A stretch of DNA of 64,000 nt from Chitinophagaceae bacterium DXS (GTDB lineage: Bacteria > Bacteroidota > Bacteroidia > Chitinophagales > Chitinophagaceae): the NCBI GenBank assembly GCA_030345135.1, contig CP128386.1, positions 3,497,677-3,561,676 of the forward strand, in the 5' to 3' direction. The notes beneath the pieces are model-generated. The model saw nothing but the letters and a program-made list of their open reading frames with translations, searched no databases and was not told the origin of the DNA. Below, in pieces: positions 24,382 to 31,992 of this stretch. A program made the translations under genes and the position numbers. Positions within the stretch are counted from its first letter, which is position 1, and the number at the start of each line of letters is the position of its first letter.

Positions 24382-24792
24382 ATGAAATCAAAAATGACAA
24401 GGACCATTTTGCTGATCACAATCCTGGTTGCCGTTGCAAGTCTTGCATTCACAAAAAAACAACAAAAACCATGGGCCGTACCCGACAAGGCCAGCAAAAC
24501 AGCCAACCCCGTGAAAGCTGATGCTGCATCTATTAACACCGGCAAAGCAGAATGGGCAAAACATTGCCAATCATGCCATGGCAAAACAGGCAAAGGAGAC
24601 GGCACAAAATCAGGTGGATTAAAGACACATCCGGGTGACTTTTCTGCAGCAGCAACTCAAAGCCAATCCGACGGAGCATTATTCTATAAAATAAGCGAAG
24701 GCAGGGATGAGATGCCGGCATTCAAAAAGAAAATACCGGATGCTGACGATATTTGGAGCGTAGTTAATTACATGCGGACATTCAAGAAATAA
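24382..24792 (+). CDS. Periplasmic mono-haem cytochrome c
   Basis: 136 residues. Signal anchor ILLITILVAVASLAF, a Lys/Pro linker, then a class I cytochrome c domain: haem motif CQSCH in WAKHCQSCHGKTGKGDGTKS and methionine ligand in EGRDEMPAFKKKI, ending IWSVVNYMRTF. It should shuttle electrons in the periplasm and is likely the partner of the downstream ferredoxin-NrfD pair. Spacing to both neighbours is 25-45 bp, supporting one operon. Confidence 0.93.
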   Translation: MKSKMTRTILLITILVAVASLAFTKKQQKPWAVPDKASKTANPVKADAASINTGKAEWAKHCQSCHGKTGKGDGTKSGGLKTHPGDFSAAATQSQSDGALFYKISEGRDEMPAFKKKIPDADDIWSVVNYMRTFKK

Positions 24793-24816
24793 GACAGGCC
24801 TTCCAAATTAAAAAAA

Positions 24817-25740
24817 ATGAAAGATATGGATGAGGAACAAAGCAACTCACGACGATCCTTCATAAAAACCGGCCTTATAACCGGTGCCATTGCGGCGGGC
24901 GGCCTGGGCATAATGGAAGTTGCATCCCAGGACACGAGCAAGAAAAAAGGCGACACGGTAAAGCTGTTATCGCCTGATGGAAAAATAGTTGAAGTAGATT
25001 CTTCCGAGATCAATCCCCAGATCCCGGATTCGCTTATTTCAACACACAATGTTCGTGAAGGTGTGCCCGGTAAAAAATTCGTGATGGTAATTGATCTTGC
25101 CAAATGCAAAAATGCCGGCCGTTGCAAGAGTGCATGCTCAAAAATGCACTATCTGCCGGAAACGCGCAGCTACATCAAGATCAATAAAATGCAGGATTCG
25201 GATAAGGCGTCACCTTACTGGATGCCAACGCCATGCTTTCATTGCGACAATCCGCCCTGTGTTAAAGTGTGCCCCGTAGGGGCAACCTTTAAACTTACAG
25301 ACGGTATAGTGGGCATTGACAACGACCGTTGTATCGGATGCCGGTTTTGCATGGTAGCCTGCCCTTATTCCGCCAGGGTATTTAACTGGGATACAGAATA
25401 CCAGATAAACGTGGTGCGTTTTAAAGAGATAAAAGAGCACGCCGCATGCAGCACGCATGTAACAGGCACAGTTGAAAAATGTGACTTCTGCCCTACCAAA
25501 GCAGCAAAGAATGAATTACCTGATTGTGTGCAGGCCTGTCCTAACGGTGTGTTCTATTTTGGCGATGAAAATGAAGACGTGGTAAGCAATGGTGATGAAA
25601 CTGTACGATTGAGCCAGTTGCTGAAAGACAAATCTGGCTACCGTTTTTTAGAAGATCTGGGAACAAAGCCAAGAGTGTATTACTTACCGCCGGTTGACAG
25701 GCAGTTTCCTTTTAAGGATGTAGAACCCGGTACCACTTAA
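24817..25740 (+). CDS. Tat-exported multi-cluster ferredoxin subunit (PsrB/NrfC-like)
   Basis: 307 residues with a Tat signal (RRSFIKTGLITGAIAAGG). The iron-sulfur domain has motif II CFHCDNPPCVKVCP, motif III CIGCRFCMVACP and motif IV CDFCPTKAAKNELPDCVQAC. Motif I is CKNAGRCKSAC: its second ligand position, residue 100, is Ala instead of Cys, which suggests a 3Fe-4S cluster or a missing cluster. It would pass electrons between periplasmic cytochrome and the NrfD quinone-site subunit encoded next. No molybdopterin or other catalytic subunit is adjacent. The N-terminal LLSPDGKIVEVDSS part is shared with the small Tat protein. Confidence 0.93.
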   Translation: MKDMDEEQSNSRRSFIKTGLITGAIAAGGLGIMEVASQDTSKKKGDTVKLLSPDGKIVEVDSSEINPQIPDSLISTHNVREGVPGKKFVMVIDLAKCKNAGRCKSACSKMHYLPETRSYIKINKMQDSDKASPYWMPTPCFHCDNPPCVKVCPVGATFKLTDGIVGIDNDRCIGCRFCMVACPYSARVFNWDTEYQINVVRFKEIKEHAACSTHVTGTVEKCDFCPTKAAKNELPDCVQACPNGVFYFGDENEDVVSNGDETVRLSQLLKDKSGYRFLEDLGTKPRVYYLPPVDRQFPFKDVEPGTT

Positions 25741-25760
25741 TCTTTTTTAAAAACCAAATA

Positions 25761-27116
25761 ATGGAACCCATAAAAATAAAGCTGGACAAATCGAATGAAT
25801 TACTAACGGATTTGATGCCAAGAAAATTCGGGCCTCAGGGACGATTGTGGGTTGGCTTTTTGTTGCTGGTTATTATCATTGGTGCAGTTGCATACTATCG
25901 CCAGTTGAAACATGGCCTGGTTGTAACAGACATGCGCGATTTCACTTCGTGGGGAATCTATATTTCCAACTTCGTGTTTTTCGTTGCCATCAGCCTGGTT
26001 GGCTCGCTTGTAAGCGCCATTTTAAAACTTACAAATGTTGCATGGCGAACGCCGCTGGTAAGGATCTCTGAAATAATAGCAGTAGCAGCAATTACATTTG
26101 CTGCGATCATCATTATTGTTGATATGGGCCGGCCAGACCGCTTCTGGCACTTGTTTGTATATGGCAGGATACAGTCTCCGATTCTTTGGGACGTAATTGT
26201 TATTACGACTTATTTTGTTGTAAGCTGCCTGCTTTTATATATCCCGCTGTTGCCAGACATAGCAGTTTGTCGTGATACCGCACCAGCATCACCCAGGTGG
26301 AAAAAAAGATTCTACACTTTTCTTGCACTCAACTGGAAAGGCACATCAAAACAATACGCCATCATCCATAAATCCATTAATGTACTGGCTGTGCTTGTTG
26401 TTCCGCTCGCATTGGGCATACACACTGTTACTTCATGGTTGTTCGCGACTACATACAGAGCGGGATGGGACAGTTCCAATTTTGGGCCTTATTTTGTTGC
26501 GGGCGCATTTCAGGCCGGATGCGCAGGCGTAATTGCGGTAACATTTGTTTTACGAAATCACTACAACTTACGCAAGTATATCACCAACAAGCATTTCGAC
26601 AATTTGGGAAAATTGCTGGTATTGCTTTCCCTGATCTACCTGTATTTCAACATCAACGAATACCTGGTTCCCGGCTACAAAATGAAAACGGTAGATGGCG
26701 AACACTTGCATTCGCTTTTCCGCGGCAGCTATGCACCTTTGTTCTGGAGCGTGCAGATCTTTGGCATGATATTGCCAATTATTGTACTGCTCTTTAAAAA
26801 AGGAAGAAAACCACTGCCAATTTTTATCGTTTCAATACTGGTCGTTGTTGGAGCCTGGTTCAAAAGATTTTTAATTGTTATCCCAACACTGCTACACCCA
26901 TTTATTCCCATACAGAACGTTCCCGAATCATGGCATCACTATGTGCCAACCTGGGAAGAATGGGCCATTACATCTGCTTCGCTGGCAGGGGCGCTTTTGA
27001 TTATCACGATCTTTGTGCGATTATTTCCCATCATCTCCATTTGGGAAACCACCGAAGAAAAGATGAACGCAACAGCAACGCAAACCGGAGATCAAACTCA
27101 ATTTTATGGCGCGTAA
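25761..27116 (+). CDS. NrfD/PsrC-type quinone-interacting membrane subunit
   Basis: A 451-residue inner-membrane protein with about nine to ten helices: GRLWVGFLLLVIIIGAVAYY at the start, then WGIYISNFVFFVAISLVGSL, PLVRISEIIAVAAITFAAI, DMGRPDRFWHLFVYGRIQSP, a histidine-containing LGIHTVTSWLFATTYRAGW, and PILWDVIV. These match the NrfD/PsrC family, which exchanges electrons with quinones and can couple proton movement. It follows the ferredoxin gene by 20 bp and overlaps the next gene by 11 bp. With cytochromes but without a catalytic subunit, the pair may link quinol to periplasmic c-type haem. Confidence 0.94.
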   Translation: MEPIKIKLDKSNELLTDLMPRKFGPQGRLWVGFLLLVIIIGAVAYYRQLKHGLVVTDMRDFTSWGIYISNFVFFVAISLVGSLVSAILKLTNVAWRTPLVRISEIIAVAAITFAAIIIIVDMGRPDRFWHLFVYGRIQSPILWDVIVITTYFVVSCLLLYIPLLPDIAVCRDTAPASPRWKKRFYTFLALNWKGTSKQYAIIHKSINVLAVLVVPLALGIHTVTSWLFATTYRAGWDSSNFGPYFVAGAFQAGCAGVIAVTFVLRNHYNLRKYITNKHFDNLGKLLVLLSLIYLYFNINEYLVPGYKMKTVDGEHLHSLFRGSYAPLFWSVQIFGMILPIIVLLFKKGRKPLPIFIVSILVVVGAWFKRFLIVIPTLLHPFIPIQNVPESWHHYVPTWEEWAITSASLAGALLIITIFVRLFPIISIWETTEEKMNATATQTGDQTQFYGA

Positions 27117-27699
27117 CCTCATTCATATAAAATGCTGCATGGCAATTCTTGGCTCGTTTTTTATGTTGAATATCCACAATGCGATAGCGCAAGACAGTAC
27201 ACATAACAGCAGCGCAAAAATCGCCCTGGACTTCGTGACACAGGACAGCATCAACCAGGTTAAAGCAACCGTTACCAACCCGGATGCAAATGGAAAAGAT
27301 ACTGCCGTAAAAGGGGCAGACGTACATTTTTTTATAAAAAAGAGCTTTGGCTTGTTACCGATAGGAGATGCTGTATCAACAGATGACAACGGTGAAGCGC
27401 TGGCTGAATTTCCGATGGATATTCCGGGAGATCAATCAGGCAATGTAACCGTGATCGCAAAGATTGAAGACAATGAGCAAGTGGGTAATCTTGAAACATC
27501 GAAAGTTACTAACTGGGCAGTTCCAACAAAAACGGACCACGGAGATCCTAAAAGAGCTTTATGGGCTTCTGCAGACAATGCGCCAATACCGCTGGTAGTT
27601 ACTGTAACATCCATAGTCGCGCTTGTATGGGGAACGATCTTCTACATTTTATTCCAGCTTGCAGCAATAAAAAAAGCAGGCAAACTTGAAAATGCTTAA
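27106..27699 (+). CDS. Exported Ig-like domain protein with C-terminal anchor
   Basis: 197 residues overlapping the nrfD-like gene by 11 bp, so it is surely co-translated. Signal peptide cut near NAIAQD, a beta-rich Ig-like/transthyretin-like domain (ADVHFFIKKSFGLLPIGDA, VSTDDNGEALAEFP, VTVIAKIEDNEQVGNLETS), and a C-terminal helix VVTVTSIVALVWGTIFYILF with a short basic tail. It most likely covers the periplasmic face of the NrfD complex or aids its assembly. No enzymatic motif is visible. Confidence 0.8.
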   Translation: MARNLIHIKCCMAILGSFFMLNIHNAIAQDSTHNSSAKIALDFVTQDSINQVKATVTNPDANGKDTAVKGADVHFFIKKSFGLLPIGDAVSTDDNGEALAEFPMDIPGDQSGNVTVIAKIEDNEQVGNLETSKVTNWAVPTKTDHGDPKRALWASADNAPIPLVVTVTSIVALVWGTIFYILFQLAAIKKAGKLENA

Positions 27700-28015
27700 T
27701 GACAGCTTCTGTCGCTCAGGCAAGACAAGAGCGTCGATAACACAAATCTTAATACGTCTCACTCACCAGATTATATAGGTGTTGAATAGCACAACAATTC
27801 AACCCTAAACTCCTTTCTGTCACCCAATGGAAAATACACTAGATACTCAGCCTGATCCTAATCTGTAAGGAAAATATCCAACCCACTTCGGCATATAAAG
27901 AGCGAAAAAAAGGGCAAAATTCAATTCTAAAAAACAGTGTCGCTTCTCGCCAAACAAAAGAATTTACTATTTTACCGCATTATTCGCGTTACCTTAAACT
28001 TGATTATTACCAACA
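27700..28015. other. Gene-free gap after the respiratory module
   Basis: About 315 bp with no gene, repeat or strong hairpin that I can support. It should hold the promoter of the adenosine deaminase gene, but no exact TTTG/TAnnTTTG pair is seen. Confidence 0.4.
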
Positions 28016-29434
28016 ATGAAAAAGAACTGTTTATTGTTCATATTACTGCTGGGCTTTACGCATCTTCATGCACAAACCATAGAACAGTACTTTGAACGGA
28101 TAAGAAACAACACGGCTGAGCTCACTGCATTTTTCGCGCAAATGCCTAAAGGCGGCGACCTGCACCACCATTACAGCGGATCTGTATACGCAGAAACATA
28201 CATAGATTACATTGTTTCGAAGGATTATTATCTATCGCTCAATACGCTGAAGGTTGACAGTACTGCGAGTCTTGACAATGCCAAAATATCAACACTCATA
28301 AAGGCTGGCCAATGGCCCATGTATAAGGCAAAACTTCTTGAAAAATGGTCAGTAAAAGATTATGACGGAGTAAGTTATCCCAGTGACAAACAATTCTTTG
28401 ATACATTCGGCTATTTTGATATTGCAAGCAGCCAGCAGTTGGATGTAGGTCTTCTCGAATTGAAGAACAGGGCCAAAGCTGAAAACGTAAGTTATATCGA
28501 AACTATGCTTAAAACTATACCACTTACGTCTGCGCTGAAAAACATCAATCGTTCTTACAATGAAAAATTGAGGCAGGCAGACTCATTGCAGGATGAAGTT
28601 CTATTAACAAAAATATTGGATTCATTGTACGCTACAATAATCGATAGCGGTGCAGTGGCCTGTGCCGACACTTTTAATCAAACAATCGAAGCATTGCACA
28701 AAAAAGCACTGATTGATGACGGTAGCTTTAAAATGCGTTACATGAACTATGCAACAAGGATAAAGCAACCACTGGACGTTTTTCGCAGCCTGGTATTATC
28801 ATTTATTTCAGCAAGCCGAAGCAAATTGATCGTCGGAGTAAATATTGTCGCCCCCGAAAACGATAATGTTTCAATGCGGGATTACCGGTTGCATATGCTT
28901 ATGTTCAAATATTGCCATAAGAAATATGATTCGGTGAAATATTCCATGCATGCAGGAGAACTGGTATTAGGCATGGTAAAGCCAGAAGAATTAAACTGGC
29001 ACATCGATGCAGCGGTTCGTATGGCCGGAGCCAGTCGCATCGGGCATGGTGTTGACCTGCCTTATGAGCGGAATGCTTATGATCTGCTGCGATACATGGC
29101 TAGTAACAAAATTGCCGTTGAAATCAATTTATACAGCAATGAATTTATCCTGAAAGTAAAAGATGATCAACACCCTATCAGACTTTATTACACATCCAAA
29201 GTACCAATTGTGATTAGTACGGACGATGCAGGTGTGCTACGAACCAATCTGACCGAGCAGTTTGTCCTGCTTGCGAAGCGCTATCCTTATATCTCTTACC
29301 GAGATATAAAAAGTTTTGTTTACAACAGCATCGACTACAGCTTCATCAAAGAAGATGAAGTTAAAGAGCAGTTGAAGAAACAGCTGCAAAATTCCTTTAC
29401 CGCCTTTGAGCGAAAAGTATTGGCAAACAAATAA
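28016..29434 (+). CDS. Secreted adenosine deaminase-like hydrolase
   Basis: 472 residues with a signal peptide (cut near LHAQ). Zinc and catalytic motifs of the adenosine deaminase family are present in order: MPKGGDLHHHYSGS (His50-His52 region), SMHAGE, RIGHGVDL and STDDAG. The insertion-rich N-terminal half and the export signal resemble ADGF/ADA2-type extracellular deaminases rather than the cytoplasmic enzyme. It would convert adenosine or a related nucleoside to the inosine form in the periplasm for salvage. It is a single gene. Confidence 0.9.
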   Translation: MKKNCLLFILLLGFTHLHAQTIEQYFERIRNNTAELTAFFAQMPKGGDLHHHYSGSVYAETYIDYIVSKDYYLSLNTLKVDSTASLDNAKISTLIKAGQWPMYKAKLLEKWSVKDYDGVSYPSDKQFFDTFGYFDIASSQQLDVGLLELKNRAKAENVSYIETMLKTIPLTSALKNINRSYNEKLRQADSLQDEVLLTKILDSLYATIIDSGAVACADTFNQTIEALHKKALIDDGSFKMRYMNYATRIKQPLDVFRSLVLSFISASRSKLIVGVNIVAPENDNVSMRDYRLHMLMFKYCHKKYDSVKYSMHAGELVLGMVKPEELNWHIDAAVRMAGASRIGHGVDLPYERNAYDLLRYMASNKIAVEINLYSNEFILKVKDDQHPIRLYYTSKVPIVISTDDAGVLRTNLTEQFVLLAKRYPYISYRDIKSFVYNSIDYSFIKEDEVKEQLKKQLQNSFTAFERKVLANK

Positions 29435-29764
29435 ACACTGCGTGCAGAGGGAACAGGTTCTACACATTGCTAAACAGCATCTACACTCTGGCAGCCTTTA
29501 AATGGCTGCCTGCCAGCGAAAAGCCGGAGGAGATGTTTTTAACATTTACCCGCCTTACTTATGTTGTTTTACCATTCGCATATTTTATTAAACAAATCAG
29601 GCTTATACCCCGCGTCAAAGAAGCACCGTGACGCAATCAGCGCCTTTATGTAGTATAATTTTCAGGAAGGGCGATTGCTATCCGTTAATATTTGGTCCTT
29701 TAGTTGCCAAATTAAGCAAGGTTTCCTGATACTATTTTGCATAATAACAATAGTATCTGCCGGG
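29435..29764. other. Gene-free stretch before a plus-strand terminator
   Basis: About 330 bp with no coding sequence. It ends in a strong plus-strand terminator although the nearest plus-strand gene stopped 330 bp earlier, which leaves room for a long 3' UTR or a small RNA. No clear promoter is seen. Confidence 0.35.
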
Positions 29765-29792
29765 GCCGGACTTCTATGTCCGGCTCTTTTTT
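29765..29792 (+). terminator. Rho-independent terminator
   Basis: GCCGGAC (29765-29771) / GTCCGGC (29778-29784), 6-nt loop, then TCTTTTTT. It touches the stop codon of the convergent minus-strand gene; on that strand no T-run follows, so it serves the plus strand. Confidence 0.85.
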
Positions 29793-31575
29793 AGCCCAAC
29801 GCAGCCAGTTGAAGTTCCAATTGTCGCAAATCCTCAGCAACATTAGTATGTTGAATATGTTGAATGATCGATTTGTAGTATGCAATTCCCTTATTCAGAT
29901 TGGCTATAAATTTCCGGTAATAACGCGCGGAGCTCTCATTCAACAGATCTGCATCGTCTGCAATCTTTCTTTTGATATAGTCAATATACATTTTAAGCTC
30001 ATTGATAAACATGTGCGGCCGGTATAGTGAATTGAGAATGTTTATACGACCGTAAATATGACCAACCATTTCTTTGAGTGAAAAAATACCCGAGAAATAG
30101 GCCAGGTTGGGCCCCGGACAAATTGCAACGGCTGTTAACTTATGCGGAAGCGATACTTCATTTTTTAGGCGGGCAGACGCTGTTAATCCCTCACATAAAC
30201 AGTCCCGTTCTTTCATCCGGTCAAGTCTTGCCTGAAGAACGCTTTCAGAAAGTCCTGCTTCGCGTAGTTGCTTTTCTTTCAGGTGCTGGTATTGGCGGGA
30301 TGCTGTACAAATCGGTATTTCGGTGAATTCTGTATCACTGCAAAGATATTTCAGGTAGCAAGGGCTACCGGCTCTGTTGTTTTCAATGCGGGTTTTACGC
30401 TGTGTTTCTGAACTACTGATTCTAAAATTATTGAATGGTACACCCAAAGGAGACGCATTACTCAGAAAATAATCATCCAGCTTTGCAGTAGCCATCTGTT
30501 GCAATGTACCTTTATCAACATTTGTTGCTTCAGGTACCAGCAGGAACGGGCTGCCCCAGCCAACACTGTCAAGTTGAAAATACTCGAGCAGAAAACCTTG
30601 CTCCTCTGTTGTGCCCACGCCGCCCTGAACTGATATTTTTTGAGACGGTAAGCTTGAAAAGACTGTTTTTCCTTTTGATTGAAGCGCATTGTTACAAAGC
30701 GCCAACAATTCCGCTGCAAGAACGGCCCTGTTAGTCTTAAACTCTTCCAATATCGGACCAAGCAACAGACCTTCGGTTGGGAAGGCATGCCCACCGCAAT
30801 TTAATCCCGATTCTATTCTGAACTCGGATACCCAAAGACCTTTCTTTGCAAATATTTTTCCCTGAACCAAAGCCGAACGGTAATCGCTCACTTTCAGTAT
30901 AATCTTCTTTTTAAGATCGCCTTGTCCATCAGGATAGAAATCATCAAAATGTTCTACATAGTTATATAATCGTGGATTATAGCCTGCAGAGAAAACTACG
31001 GATGCGGATAATTTGCTCTGCGCAAAACCGCGGAGTGCCGACAATGCATCAGAATATTCATCCGGCATTTTTTCACCGCTTGCTTTATACCGGTTATTAT
31101 CAACCTTGGCCATAATATTTACATCAATAGAACCTGCGTGTACAAGTTCCCGCAGGCTGTTCTGTATTTGAATCTTTTCGTTCCCTTCTTCCATTGCACA
31201 CATTTGCCGGAACAACATTTTTGCCCCGGATGTTTCGGGGAGCAGCTCAAAATATTTGTAAAGATCAGAACCGGGCGAAAAATGCATTCCCTTTAAGCCG
31301 GCCACCTGTTGCGCAACCAGGTAATGCAGAAGATTAAGATATGCTGTAATGCGCTTCGCGCGGAAGTCAGGTTCTTTTTCTGTGATAGCAACCCAGGACA
31401 AGTTGTTTTGCTTTGAATGAAGCACCCGCATATCTTCAATTAGCTCATCTTCCACAATAGAAACCACAGATGATATACCATACCGTGCTACTTTTAAAGG
31501 AGTATCAATACTAAACCCAAGCCCAAGTACAGGAATATGAAAAGAATGAACAGCTGAATGTTTTTCAGTATACAT
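29791..31575 (-). CDS. Large protein with flavin-oxidoreductase-like (NMO/PfaD) features
   Basis: 594 cytoplasmic residues, no signal. The start FHIPVLGLGFSIDTPLKVARYG recalls the first strand of nitronate monooxygenase/PfaD TIM barrels, and SVQGGVGTTEEQGFLLEYF with GWGSPFLLVPEATNVD resembles the phosphate-binding part and following loop. A Cys-rich stretch after residue 420 (SPCYLKYLCSDTEF, IPICTAS, RDCLCEGL) could hold an Fe-S cluster. A helical C-terminal end follows. I believe it is an FMN-type enzyme conserved in Bacteroidota, but the assignment is tentative. It stands alone, converging on a terminator. Confidence 0.5.
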   Translation of the reverse strand: MYTEKHSAVHSFHIPVLGLGFSIDTPLKVARYGISSVVSIVEDELIEDMRVLHSKQNNLSWVAITEKEPDFRAKRITAYLNLLHYLVAQQVAGLKGMHFSPGSDLYKYFELLPETSGAKMLFRQMCAMEEGNEKIQIQNSLRELVHAGSIDVNIMAKVDNNRYKASGEKMPDEYSDALSALRGFAQSKLSASVVFSAGYNPRLYNYVEHFDDFYPDGQGDLKKKIILKVSDYRSALVQGKIFAKKGLWVSEFRIESGLNCGGHAFPTEGLLLGPILEEFKTNRAVLAAELLALCNNALQSKGKTVFSSLPSQKISVQGGVGTTEEQGFLLEYFQLDSVGWGSPFLLVPEATNVDKGTLQQMATAKLDDYFLSNASPLGVPFNNFRISSSETQRKTRIENNRAGSPCYLKYLCSDTEFTEIPICTASRQYQHLKEKQLREAGLSESVLQARLDRMKERDCLCEGLTASARLKNEVSLPHKLTAVAICPGPNLAYFSGIFSLKEMVGHIYGRINILNSLYRPHMFINELKMYIDYIKRKIADDADLLNESSARYYRKFIANLNKGIAYYKSIIQHIQHTNVAEDLRQLELQLAALG

Positions 31576-31992
31576 AGCAAATTATTAATGAGAAATGGGC
31601 AAAGGTGCGCTCATGCAAATCATCAAAACATGATGTTGATCATAAAAAAAATGCAGGATGTATATAAGACGTAGTATTTCAGGCTAACGATTGAGAAAAA
31701 TCAACAGGATTGCGGAAACAGCTCCATCATTATCAAACAATTAACTCAGGCAACCGTCTGTTTAGCTTCTTCTTTCGCAAAAGCAATCATGCGTTAGTAT
31801 TCCTATTATAAACTTCTCCCAAAAATTTGCACGACCTATTTCATTCAAACAATCAGGATAAAGCAATACATTTACAACTTATATATGTTCAGACATATGA
31901 ACAATATAAATAAATAAAAACATTTTCTTCGCTGGTTTAATTAGCCCGGCGATTCTCTATTTAAATTTTCACTAAAAAGAAAGCTACGCCGC
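31576..31992. other. Regulatory gap between divergent genes, with a palindrome
   Basis: Divergent 417-bp gap. The clearest signal is TGTTCA-N6-TGAACA at 31886-31903, within a longer AT-rich near-palindrome, about 90 bp before the GH38-type gene. It is a candidate operator for that gene or for the polysaccharide locus. No exact promoter boxes are seen. Confidence 0.4.
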
